Shown piece after piece: positions 1 through 7,740 of a stretch of DNA of 21,146 nt. Source of the DNA: Glomus cerebriforme (lineage: Eukaryota; Glomeromycota; Glomeromycetes; Glomerales; Glomeraceae); assembly GCA_003550305.1 (NCBI GenBank), contig QKYT01000159.1, positions 91,234 to 112,379 of the forward strand, given 5' to 3'. How positions within the stretch are numbered: the first letter of the stretch is position 1; the number at the start of each line of letters is the position of its first letter. The notes beneath the pieces were generated by a model that searched no databases, was not told where the DNA came from, and saw nothing but the letters and a program-made list of their open reading frames with translations. The position numbers were made by a program, and so were the translations under genes.

Positions 1-162
1 TTAAAAAAAATTCTCGCTCCGGTCAGGATACATAGTCACATACTTTGAGACGAAGGCCTCTACCAAAATTTTATATAATAATCGACTAATAATATTTTTT
101 TACTCACTTTCCGGCAGATAATTCAGAGGGGGTCTCTAGTGCTCCTATTTTCGAGCTAACCA
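1..162. other. Left edge, no recognisable gene
   Basis: AT-rich sequence with no open frame, RNA gene or repeat that I can support. It lies downstream of the minus-strand Cys-rich gene, so it may hold that gene's 3' untranslated region. Confidence 0.4.
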
Positions 163-285
163 CTAATCCCCAAAGAGGTCGAGACCCATATCCTCATTAT
201 CCGACTCAGAAACTGGATCTTCATAGATTCTGGGTGACTCTGTAGCTGAGCCTTTAATTATAACCCTATCACCTAGTATTTTGAC
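163..285 (-). other. In-frame coding-like extension of the Cys-rich gene beyond a TAG
   Basis: Past the TAG at 286-288 the minus-strand frame stays open for 40 codons until a second TAG at 163-165. The extension holds PRIYEDPVSES (202-234), which resembles PKIPEAPISES inside the main ORF (382-414), and ends in an acidic stretch. The internal similarity suggests this was or is coding. A 51-nt intron (316 down to 266, GTTAGA...GATAG) would remove the stop and keep frame, giving a product of 148 residues. Otherwise the stop is a recent nonsense mutation. RNA evidence would decide. Confidence 0.45.
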
Positions 286-660
286 CTAGATCGAATCCGT
301 TAAATTCCTTTCTAACAAATCTGCAAATAATTGTGAAGAAGCAGGAAACAAGTGTTCATGAATCGAAGTACTATTATCATTTGACTCAGAAATTGGAGCT
401 TCGGGAATTTTGGGTTGAAGGGCCTCAGTCCCATACTTCTGCCTCATCCGATAATTTAGCGAATGAAATCTACCCGAATGATCAGGACAACATCCCGTAG
501 TAGAAAGAGTATATTTACGACAACCACTAATAAGGCAGAGTTTTTTTTCTATATTTTTTTCATACAATTTCCAGTGCCTATAACACCCGGTAGGGTCACA
601 GCATTTATTTCCACAAATAGTGTCATCCTTCTTGATATGTGCGCAAGTAAAGCGAGCCAT
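286..660 (-). CDS. Small Cys/His-rich protein with two zinc-finger-like modules
   Basis: The first ATG on the minus strand is at 660; the frame extends two codons further only by using a TTG. The 124-residue ORF has two Cys/His modules: C6-x9-C16-x3-C20-C21-x4-C26-x2-H29, and C42-x4-C47-x9-C57-C58-x2-H61. Each ends in C-x2-H, like the short C...CG..C...C..H repeats that recur in proteins of large DNA viruses and in some fungal genes. Zinc binding is an inference from this spacing. A basic stretch follows, then a Pro/Glu/Ser-rich tail that has a similar copy past the stop codon. There is no signal peptide or membrane segment. It is divergent from the next gene, with 128 bp between start codons. 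Function is unknown. Confidence 0.5.
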   Translation of the reverse strand: MARFTCAHIKKDDTICGNKCCDPTGCYRHWKLYEKNIEKKLCLISGCRKYTLSTTGCCPDHSGRFHSLNYRMRQKYGTEALQPKIPEAPISESNDNSTSIHEHLFPASSQLFADLLERNLTDSI

Positions 661-788
661 GGTCAAAGATGCTAAAGTAAAAGTATTTTAGGATATAAAA
701 CCCTCTTTCATTTTTAATTTCATAATAAAATATGTATTTAAATTAATCGGTATTATAATGAGATAAATTATCTTTTCGTACTTACGTT
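661..788. promoter_or_regulatory. Shared divergent upstream region
   Basis: This 128-bp AT-rich interval separates the start codons of the Cys-rich gene (minus) and the adaptor-like gene (plus), so it must hold both core promoters if both are transcribed. ATATAAAA at 693-700 is the best TATA-like string and could serve the plus-strand gene at about 90 bp from its ATG. No other motif stands out. Confidence 0.35.
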
Positions 789-1286
789 ATGGACATATTA
801 GACCAATCGGCAGATGAAGCTCACGAAAAAATCTATAATCCCAAAACTAATCGCATGATCATTATAAATGGGTCAGCATATCGTAAATTGATACATGATG
901 GATATATGCATTGGAGAGAAGAAAGGATTTTGATTCCGCCTTTACACGAAATGTCAATATTAAGAAGATACTTTTCTTTTATCTCCTATCGTATTTGGGC
1001 TATTGCATCAGAGAAAAGTTTGCTAACGGTGATTAACGAAAAAATAAGCCTATTGCAAATTTTACTCAAAGTTAATTGGCGCGATTTCACTTTATGCCAA
1101 CTATTAAAATTATGTTGGGAGCATAAAGAGACGAAAGCTTGGAGGAACAACATACTCATGAAATTCCTCCATCATCCGAATTTAGCTCCTTCGAAGCATA
1201 GACCGAGTGCTTTATATGATGCATTCACTAAGACGAATGCTTTAAGACCGGAACAAATATTAGCTCTAGCGCGAGCACTTTACTAA
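789..1286 (+). CDS. Protein with a degenerate 2-cysteine-adaptor-like motif
   Basis: A 165-residue ORF begins with a clear ATG. Residues 16-39 read Y-NPKTNRMIIINGSAYRKLI-HDGY, matching the pattern NPxTGRxIxxxGxxYxxL of the 2-cysteine adaptor domain known from mimivirus-like and other large DNA viruses. Both flanking cysteines that name the domain are absent here (Y16 and the GY after the Leu-Ile), so it is degenerate or diverged. The remainder, about residues 45-165, is rich in Leu, Trp and Arg, looks helical, and is unknown to me. The gene may be a relic of integrated viral DNA, or a fungal gene carrying a captured motif. It diverges from the Cys-rich gene on its left. Confidence 0.6.
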   Translation: MDILDQSADEAHEKIYNPKTNRMIIINGSAYRKLIHDGYMHWREERILIPPLHEMSILRRYFSFISYRIWAIASEKSLLTVINEKISLLQILLKVNWRDFTLCQLLKLCWEHKETKAWRNNILMKFLHHPNLAPSKHRPSALYDAFTKTNALRPEQILALARALY

Positions 1287-1547
1287 AATGTGAATCGATA
1301 CAGATAATTTGTTCATAGACTTGGGATGGGGGTTCCATGGCTATATTTTTTTTGCTTATCCTATCTACCCGTAAATTTCAAATTGATGTAAAACCTATTT
1401 CCGGCATAGTGGAATGGTCTCAAAGAGACTCCGTATAGGTTATATCATTATTTTTTTACTCTCTTAACCTAGTCAAGAGCCATCTCTGATATTTTCCCTT
1501 TCCAAAGAAGCATAGCTCAGAGAAAAATTTTTCGAATTGAACTTTTT

Positions 1548-2726
1548 ATGTGTAATATAAAATCAGTACATTATAGTATACTTGACTATACTGTGATCAA
1601 AAAAATGTCAAAAATCGCCTCAGATTACATGAAACGCTATAAATGGACCCCTAAAATTCCGTCATCTGAACTAGCTGAATACACAGAGGAAATTGGTAAA
1701 AATTTGAAGGATCGTAAAGCAAGAGCTTACGCTAGAGTACGCTTCCGACAATTGGAGCTTACTAAAGAACAAGCAGAACTTCTCGTTCCCATCCGACCTT
1801 CTGGAAAGTATGAAGAAGGTAGGGATACTGTTGATAAAATTGCCCAAGAAATTGTGGATAATGATTATTCGTCTGAGAAAATAAATCAAATTTCATATGA
1901 TTTGGGTAGTTCCGCACCTAATCCAGTCGCAGGAAGTTCTCGGCTTACTTTATTGCGAAAAAAGTTACGGAATCGTGGAGCTGATCATTCCAAAAAAGAA
2001 GCGACAAAGATTCCTCATATTACTACTGAATCAAATAAAATTCAAGCAGAACGACTTATACTCAACGAAAACGAAGGTGTCGACTGGCCTCCACACTTCT
2101 ACTTAGAATCGGTTCAGGAAAGACTTGAGAAATGTGATATCTTCACATCGCCTTCTAAGGAAAATCTGGTTGATGTAATGATAATGTTATGCATGCGACC
2201 GGCAGATGTAGCCCCTCTTTGTATTGATAATTGTGAAGCATTAGACGAGTCTTGGGGCGGTCCCAAGAAAAATCTCTGGTATAATCCTAAATATTCCTGG
2301 TATTGCACTGGTTACTCTAAAACTAAAGAAGAAACAGGAGTAGGTGAACCCCGGCCTTTTCTTTCAATGGAAAAGAACCCGCTACGAGCGAAAGAGTTGC
2401 TTACTTGGATTCAGAAAGCAATACCAGAAAAATTTCGCTTTTTACGAAAAAACAAAAGTGGTATAGTTAATGTAAATCCAATTAACCTCATCCTAACTAA
2501 ACATGGAATTACCTCAAGTAAATTGAGGAAGATAGGTGCAGATCACGCTTCCAGGATCCATGGAGGTAAGAATGATTCTAACCGCCAACGTTTGCGAAAA
2601 ATAGCATGCAGACAAGTAGTAGGCCGATCAGAATCGGTAGATCGTTACGGCATAATGAACGACCCACCTTGCAATTGTTCGAAGGGGTCAGGGAATCAGG
2701 CAAAGATAAAAGAAAAAATGGATTAA
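1548..2726 (+). CDS. Tyrosine recombinase-like protein (Crypton-type)
   Basis: The 392-residue ORF can start at ATG 1548 or at ATG 1605 (residue 20), the latter giving the more typical N-terminus. The C-terminal half carries tyrosine-recombinase signatures: box I Arg in MRPADV (R217), a candidate Lys in the beta-hairpin stretch TGYSKTKEE (K258 or K260), H333-A-S-R336 as the HxxR of box II, and VGRSESVDRYGI with Y367 as the likely nucleophile. The usual His/Trp before the tyrosine is Arg360. Residues 20-110 are helical and basic and may bind DNA. Such proteins cut and rejoin DNA through a 3'-phosphotyrosine. I see no obvious short direct repeats at its ends, so element limits are unknown. It may be a domesticated or stranded Crypton-like element gene. 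Confidence 0.7.
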   Translation: MCNIKSVHYSILDYTVIKKMSKIASDYMKRYKWTPKIPSSELAEYTEEIGKNLKDRKARAYARVRFRQLELTKEQAELLVPIRPSGKYEEGRDTVDKIAQEIVDNDYSSEKINQISYDLGSSAPNPVAGSSRLTLLRKKLRNRGADHSKKEATKIPHITTESNKIQAERLILNENEGVDWPPHFYLESVQERLEKCDIFTSPSKENLVDVMIMLCMRPADVAPLCIDNCEALDESWGGPKKNLWYNPKYSWYCTGYSKTKEETGVGEPRPFLSMEKNPLRAKELLTWIQKAIPEKFRFLRKNKSGIVNVNPINLILTKHGITSSKLRKIGADHASRIHGGKNDSNRQRLRKIACRQVVGRSESVDRYGIMNDPPCNCSKGSGNQAKIKEKMD

Positions 2727-2815
2727 TCTTATTGATATACTGTAATGGTGATAATGTTCTGGCTGATTATACAAGGCCATTTCCTCCAAATATATTATCC
2801 TGATAAATGCCAGTC

Positions 2816-2817
2816 NN
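2816..2817. other. Ambiguous bases (NN)
   Basis: Two undetermined bases lie just upstream of the retropepsin-like gene. They fall before its likely start codon and so should not affect its frame. They indicate weak consensus quality at this position. Confidence 0.95.
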
Positions 2818-2870
2818 CAGTGATAGAGGTTTATTTTTTATATTTGGATATTATATATGCCATAATAAAA

Positions 2871-3248
2871 ATGGTATTCGTGAATTGTGTAATCGAAGAA
2901 AATATCCCTATTGAGGCATCAATTGATACAAGCGCCGATGTAAATTACATTAGCCAAAAACATATTAGTGAGTTAGGAATTTCATATCACGGTGAAAATA
3001 ATAGTATTAAAACTCCGGACGCATCCTATTCCACATTAGGAAAGGTTGATCTGCATATCAGCTTTAATGATGGCGAGAAACATAAAAGCATAGCCGGCGA
3101 ATTCATAGTTCTTGGACCGGATTGGCCGGGACCTGATTTAATTTTAGGAGGACCTTGGTTTCGAGAAAATGGTGCAACTTTGGATATATGCGATTCAAAA
3201 CTATTATTAGACGATAATTTTGCGATCCCATTCAAAGAAGTAAAATGA
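2871..3248 (+). CDS. Retropepsin-like aspartic protease domain protein
   Basis: Although the frame is open further upstream through ambiguous bases, the ATG at 2871 directly precedes the conserved domain and gives 125 residues, about the size of one retropepsin monomer. ASIDTSADVNYISQKHISELGI (residues 16-37) matches the active-site region A-x-I-D-T-G-A-x-x-x-[FY]-I-S, with D19-T20-S21 at the catalytic triad (Ser for the usual Gly, as in many eukaryotic aspartic proteases). DLILGGPWFRENGATLDI (89-106) matches the second hallmark, an ILG motif followed by PWL-like and hxhD sequence, as in Ty3-like retroelement proteases. No reverse transcriptase, integrase or gag lies beside it, so it is a solo domain: a retroelement relic or a domesticated protease. 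It would act as a homodimer. Confidence 0.7.
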   Translation: MVFVNCVIEENIPIEASIDTSADVNYISQKHISELGISYHGENNSIKTPDASYSTLGKVDLHISFNDGEKHKSIAGEFIVLGPDWPGPDLILGGPWFRENGATLDICDSKLLLDDNFAIPFKEVK

Positions 3249-3343
3249 GAATAACAATCCGGAGTAGGCCGAAGATGCTTTGCATAATCACATTTTTTTC
3301 GATTAAAGATACAGCATATATTATTTAGCCGAAGGCACGAAGC

Positions 3344-4201
3344 ATGGCGTATTCAAGCATCTTTTATTTACCAGAACTATTAGAACAGATTTTACATTTT
3401 TTAGCAATAGATAAATCCCTCTATCCCGCTCTATTTATTTCCCGATTGTGGTACAGATGCGGTGCTCCCATCTTATGGAGACGCATCGAGCTAAAGAAAG
3501 GTGAAAGAGAGGATTGCACTCGATTGAAGAAATTTATGAAAATAGTATGTAAAAGACAAAAGCCAGTCTATAGCTCAAATCTAACTCATCTAGAAATTTC
3601 ACACTACCGCCAACTTTGGGATAAAAAAATCAAAGGCATTATGTGCTTATCCCCAAACATAATTTATTTAGATTTTAATTTTAGCACAGGATTTAGCGAT
3701 AAAACATTAAATCGAATAGCAGAATCATACCCCAATTTGAAGTATCTTAATTTGCAAAAGAACGAGTATGTATCCTCTAATATGGGCATTATAACTGGTG
3801 AAGGTCTATTTGCTATTGCCCGGTCATGCCATAAATTAGAATATTTAAATATTTCTCATCGTACAGATATTTGCGAACTATCAATTTGTAATGTTATTCG
3901 TTCTTGCCCAAGACTCCAACAACTCGACCTTAGCTTTTGTAAAATTACCGATATAGCTATCGAAGAAATTGCTAAATCATGTCATAATTTAAAATATCTT
4001 AATTTGAGGGGGTGTAATAAAATTAGCAAAGAAGCTATAGATAAGCTAAATTCAAATATCCACGTAGAGAATTTCGTGGCTTCGATGGATTCAATGCTAG
4101 CTGGATTAGATGAAACAATAAGACAACACTTCCATATTATCAATCGGAATTTCAGACCCCCTATTGATGAATTTCTGTATTACCACACTTGGAACGTCTA
4201 A
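3344..4201 (+). CDS. F-box / leucine-rich-repeat protein
   Basis: A complete 285-residue ORF. Residues about 5-48 form an F-box: [15 protein letters not shown], then [24 protein letters not shown], with the characteristic leucine/proline start and C-terminal tryptophans. From about residue 80 there are cysteine-containing LRRs; clear repeats are [10 protein letters not shown] (105-114), [10 protein letters not shown] (131-140), [10 protein letters not shown] (164-173), [10 protein letters not shown] (190-199) and [10 protein letters not shown] (215-224), spaced about 25-30 residues. Such proteins are substrate receptors of SCF ubiquitin ligases: the F-box binds Skp1 and the LRRs bind the target. 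The substrate cannot be told. The family is expanded in arbuscular mycorrhizal fungi. The 3' end overlaps the convergent gene by 41 bp. Confidence 0.88.
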   Translation: MAYSSIFYLPELLEQILHFLAIDKSLYPALFISRLWYRCGAPILWRRIELKKGEREDCTRLKKFMKIVCKRQKPVYSSNLTHLEISHYRQLWDKKIKGIMCLSPNIIYLDFNFSTGFSDKTLNRIAESYPNLKYLNLQKNEYVSSNMGIITGEGLFAIARSCHKLEYLNISHRTDICELSICNVIRSCPRLQQLDLSFCKITDIAIEEIAKSCHNLKYLNLRGCNKISKEAIDKLNSNIHVENFVASMDSMLAGLDETIRQHFHIINRNFRPPIDEFLYYHTWNV

Positions 4202-4625
4202 ACTTTTGAATATATGCTCTCACATCTTTCTCAGCATCTTCTTTTATCGTTTCTTCGTTAGTATAACCGACAATACCAAGATAAGCTTGAATCATGCTTA
4301 TATCCGCTTCCAGATATAAAAGCAAATGGTATTTTTCTCTAAGTGTAAATTCTCCCGTTGATCTTTCGATAAGATCTTCTCTATTTTCATGTAATATATT
4401 AAGGATTGGGTTGCCACCAGTCTCAAGATTCTCCTCTATCGATATAATTTTCTCAATCAAATCTAACAATAGATTACTTGTATTACCAAAGCAAGCACGT
4501 GCTACCACTTTCTTGCTTTGATTCAATGCTGTTTGGTTTGCATTATCATTAATAGATGGTCTCTCTGAGTCCGCCATACCAAGTTTTCTTTCGGCTATGT
4601 GCTCCTGAATAGCTAATATATCCAT
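4161..4625 (-). CDS. Unknown helical protein, convergent with the F-box gene
   Basis: The minus-strand frame has a GTG further upstream, but the first ATG is at 4625, giving 154 residues. The sequence is rich in Glu, Ile, Leu and Asn and looks mostly helical, with [19 protein letters not shown] and [19 protein letters not shown] as the most regular stretches. It has no signal peptide, membrane segment or motif that I recognise. Its stop lies inside the last codons of the F-box gene, a tail-to-tail overlap of 41 bp, so antisense transcripts are possible. The length, lack of stops and balanced composition favour a real gene, but it could be a chance ORF. Confidence 0.5.
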   Translation of the reverse strand: MDILAIQEHIAERKLGMADSERPSINDNANQTALNQSKKVVARACFGNTSNLLLDLIEKIISIEENLETGGNPILNILHENREDLIERSTGEFTLREKYHLLLYLEADISMIQAYLGIVGYTNEETIKEDAEKDVRAYIQKFRRSKCGNTEIHQ

Positions 4626-5344
4626 CTTCTTGTACAAAAGCACTTCATATAGTTAATTTTCAAGTATATCGCTTTGAACAAGTTTATCATTAGTATTGCT
4701 TGTCATGATTGTGTTTATCTCTGGCTAGCATATATTCAATTTTGTGTCCGGAATACTGATCATCAACTGGAGCGGGCCGATAGGTGATCACCAGCTCGGA
4801 AGAATTTGCTGAGCCACAGATTGTGAGAGTGGATCATCAGTCAGGTCTTGTGCGATATAATAATTTTTGCATATATATTCGAAAAACATATTAACCTTTA
4901 TTCTTTATTTTTTTTTCCCAAACAATCATGAGAATGTGAAAGAAGGTCTACACGTAACACAGGACCAGCTCTAAAAGTAAATATTAACGTCAAAAGCATA
5001 TGTTATGAAGGGCTGAGGGACTCGCAATTTTAAGATCGCTGGGCATAAAACCAACAATGGTCTCTCCGGTAGATCTCCATATGAAAAGGTTTTAAGATTC
5101 CGTTTGCATGTGCTTTCATAGAACTCTTGGCATCAGACAACAATACTAATTACGCCATATACCTCCTTAACTCTTTCCCAGCAAGATATAAAGCATGTAG
5201 GAGTATGTGGAAGTTCAGCCAACTTTCCGCAAAAATAATTCCTGTAAGTGCTTCGCTAAGGTATGTATATGCCAGAAGTTATGTNTGTATGGGAACAAAA
5301 ATTTCTCACTATTAGCTTATTACTGATAGATAACAAGAAGCAAG
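4626..5344. other. Intergenic, no supported gene
   Basis: About 720 bp of AT-rich DNA. A 62-codon plus-strand frame at 5127-5315 starts without a proper ATG and runs through an N, and has no recognisable domain. I see no tRNA, strong palindrome or tandem repeat. Confidence 0.5.
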
Positions 5345-5656
5345 ATGACTACCACCGATAATAGCGACATTATAAGCCTTAACCTCCGTTTCCGTAATAG
5401 TTAAAATAGAAATGTAATTTTCGTGATCGAGATTTCCAAGAACGACCTTGTCTCTGTTATTGCGGATAGAGTTAGGGCTATATTAGCACCTCATCTTCCA
5501 GTCCGTCTGCATAACTTCCATCTTCAACAAATTTATCCAACCAGTATACAAAGAAAACGTATGCAACCAGAGAATATGATTTCGGTTTATTTTCCTGAGA
5601 ATCCGGATGAAGATATGATTCATATTTTTGTCTACCCTCCCCTTTCCCCCGAATAA
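5345..5656 (+). pseudogene. Broken Crinkler (CRN) N-terminal fragment
   Basis: An ATG at 5345 opens a frame that meets TAA at 5402-5404 and then stays open, in the same frame, to 5656. The part after the stop aligns with the N-terminal CRN domain of the intact gene at 6074: VIEISKNDLVSVIADRVRAI against FEVDIEKDKSISHLKKVIKA, and VYFPENPDEDMIHIFVYPP against KYFPESPPEEHIHVIVSP. The middle of the domain (the LWKVPI region) is lost or scrambled, and no C-terminal effector domain follows. It is best read as a decayed CRN header next to a live copy. No useful intron removes the stop. Confidence 0.65.
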
Positions 5657-6073
5657 TAATTTCTATGTCATGTATCAGCGATATATTCGCAATTTTTATG
5701 TATTATTAGGCCGGCTACCGGCAACGTTTTTTAATATCTTAAATAAAGTATTATTATTTTACCAGTACATCGAAAAAGCGGGTCACGTGAAATGATGCCA
5801 ATCTAACATTTTTATCCGGACCAATCTAGCCACTAGCCTATATAAAAAACGTCAGGTGATAAGTGAGAAGGTTAGGGAGGCGCAGTGGTTAGGCGGTGGT
5901 TGCACCTATGATGCGGATCATGTAAATACGGCAGTCTGTGAAACAGTTGAATTTCTCACATATACAAGCCCTCAGTATTTTTTTTCGCAAATAAAATTCT
6001 TTTTACTCTTGTCCTCACATACCGCACTTTGAGCCAATAACATTTCGTAAAAAGTACTATATAAGCCGAAAAC
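5657..6073. other. Intergenic upstream of CRN gene; tRNA-A-box-like segment
   Basis: It holds a short perfect hairpin GCCGG-CTA-CCGGC (5710-5722), a TCACGTGA palindrome (5783-5790), and GGCGCAGTGGTTAGG (5879-5893), which resembles the D-arm/A-box of a tRNA. No B-box or cloverleaf follows, so this is not a tRNA gene but could be a SINE head or chance. CCAAT-like sequence at about 6033 and a TATA-like string at 6058 lie just before the CRN gene. Confidence 0.4.
6058..6066 (+). promoter_or_regulatory. TATA-like element next to the CRN start codon
   Basis: CTATATAAG ends seven bases before the CRN ATG at 6074; GCCAATAA lies at about 6033-6040. The TATA-like string is unusually close to the start codon, so either the leader is extremely short or this is not the working TATA box. 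Confidence 0.3.
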
Positions 6074-7559
6074 ATGTCTATCACTTTATTCTGTCTAGTC
6101 AAAGGAAATACAACCGCGAACGCTTTCGAAGTTGATATTGAGAAGGACAAGTCTATTAGCCACCTCAAGAAAGTTATTAAGGCAGAAAAACAAAATGACT
6201 TTGCTAGTGTAGACGCAGACAAGCTCAGGCTATGGAAAGTGCCAATCTCTGACGATCATGTCGATCCCTTAAACAATCTTTCACTCGAGGACGGAGAAGA
6301 GCTGTTGGCAATAAGAAAGATTTCGAAATACTTCCCTGAATCACCTCCCGAAGAACATATTCATGTCATAGTCTCTCCGTCAGAGGCCACCGCCACTTCG
6401 AGCCGAGAGCAGGAATTACTCGACCAAGTCGCTTCGTTGCAGGCATTACTCAACAAGTCTACACATGGTATGTATAAAATAGTTGGAAGAGAGACTTCGT
6501 GAGAATTTTTCTGACCATTGTATTATAGATTTCGACGTCGTTGTTCGCCCAAAACGGAAGCCAAATAAGTGGACCGCAAATATCGAACATGCGACTCTCG
6601 AAGGCCTCAAGGAATATATACGCAAGATGTATCAACCACCCGCACTTGAAAATGATGGGGCGGAACTCAACCTAATGAATGATGGAGACAAATATTCACC
6701 TCGGAACGATCAAGACCTTCGTGAGATGCTCTGCATATTTATATCAAAGAACAATCTCAAGTTTACCGTATTCATAGAAACACCCTCAAAAGCTTTCTCG
6801 GATTGGACTTTCCCAAAAGTGTGCCAGCTTTACGAACTCTGTGAATCAGAGGACCCTTCATTATCTGTCTTTCCGCCTTTCACTTGCGGGATCAAAGATC
6901 TGGAAGATGATTCTTCCCGGGCGATACTTAAACATCTTATAGCCGAACTAAATGCCCGTCTCAAGTCCATTCCAATCAGCGGAAATGAAGCATCAAAATC
7001 ACAATACGTATGTTCCTACCTTGTTGCCGGAGCAAATCTATACGAAGGGAAGTTTGAGCTTCGACCAGAAAAAAATATCACAGGACCCAATGGGCATGGC
7101 CCAGTCGATTTTGCAATAGACTTACTCCAAACCGCAAAAACTGTTGGCGTGACAGAAGTAAAGGACGAAGATATTTTTAAGGGTATTGCCCAGAATGCTG
7201 TACAACTTGAATCTGCTTTATCGAACCGTAAACGTAAGGCAAGCGAGATGGAGGAAGAAAGTGTGTTTACAGGTAAGACTTTCGGAATCATCACAGATGC
7301 AAAAGAATGGTATTTTATGGAGTGTTCTCTCGATAATCAGGACAGGCTAAGATTCAAACTATCGAAGCCGGTAACTATTGTATATGATAGTAAGAATATG
7401 GGTGATAACGTTGAAATAGTTCTCGGTTATATTGCATGGTTATTGGAAGAGGTGCAGAAGTCGGACTCAGCTGTTAACTTAGGTGGTGAGAGGGAAATAA
7501 AAAGGGTGAGGTCAGGCGAGTTACCAAAGGTAATCGATCTTGAGGGGAAAACAAATTAG
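6074..7559 (+). CDS. Crinkler (CRN) protein with PD-(D/E)XK nuclease-like C-terminus, two exons
   Basis: Exons 6074-6467 and 6529-7559 join through a 61-nt intron (GTATGT donor, CTGAC branch-like site, TATTATAG acceptor), giving 474 residues. Residues 1-102 are the CRN header: MSITLFCLVKG, the LWKVPI motif at 53-58, and YFPESPPEEHIHVIV at 87-100. A short coiled-coil-like linker (110-130, SSREQELLDQVASLQALL) follows. Residues about 132-220 are a second domain; 325-353 hold a PD-(D/E)XK-like core with D325 (GPVDFAI), E341-V-K343 (VTEVK) and Q353. A basic NLS-like string (NRKRK, about 364-368) comes next. CRN proteins are nuclear-acting effectors or host nucleases found in oomycetes, chytrids and mycorrhizal fungi; no classical signal peptide is seen, as is common in fungal CRNs. 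DNA cleavage is inferred from the motif. Confidence 0.88.
6468..6528 (+). other. Spliceosomal intron of the CRN gene
   Basis: GTATGT...CTGAC...TATTATAG, 61 nt. It contains an in-frame stop and switches from the frame of exon 1 to that of exon 2, joining STH to a split Asp codon and FDVVVRPKRK. All three splice signals and the frame change agree. Confidence 0.85.
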
Positions 7560-7651
7560 AATTTAGGAATAGAAATTTCGTCATGTATCACAGGCACAGT
7601 CCCGAACATTTGTATTTATTTTTAGCATGTATTAATAAAAAATTTCTTGGC

Positions 7652-7682
7652 AAATTTCGCTTACGGGCCGTGAGGGAAAATC
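7652..7682. repeat. Palindromic TTTCGC-ACGGGCCGTGA-GGAAAA repeat, copy 1
   Basis: AAATTTCGCTTACGGGCCGTGAGGG then AAAATC. It is an imperfect palindrome centred on GGGCC, and is nearly the same as a second copy at 8389-8418. Here it lies between genes. GAAATTTCGTCA-type partial copies are at 7573 and 11926. It looks like a small dispersed repeat or element relic. Confidence 0.65.
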
Positions 7683-7740
7683 ACATATATTTTTTTATTT
7701 TGAATAGTTATGTACAGTGTATTAGTTATATATATAGATC

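Noticed and set aside
463..675. 70-codon plus-strand frame
   Set aside because: It lies antisense to the Cys-rich gene, has no domain and poor composition; it is a shadow frame.
5127..5315. 62-codon plus-strand frame through an N
   Set aside because: It lacks a proper ATG at its start, depends on an ambiguous base, and shows no motif.
5710..5722. GCCGG-CTA-CCGGC hairpin as a terminator or regulatory RNA
   Set aside because: The stem is only 5 bp and hairpin terminators are not used by nuclear polymerase II; probably chance.
6483..6528. Second CRN half as a separate gene starting at a TTG
   Set aside because: A canonical 61-nt intron with donor, branch-like site and acceptor joins it in frame to the header, which explains both parts better.
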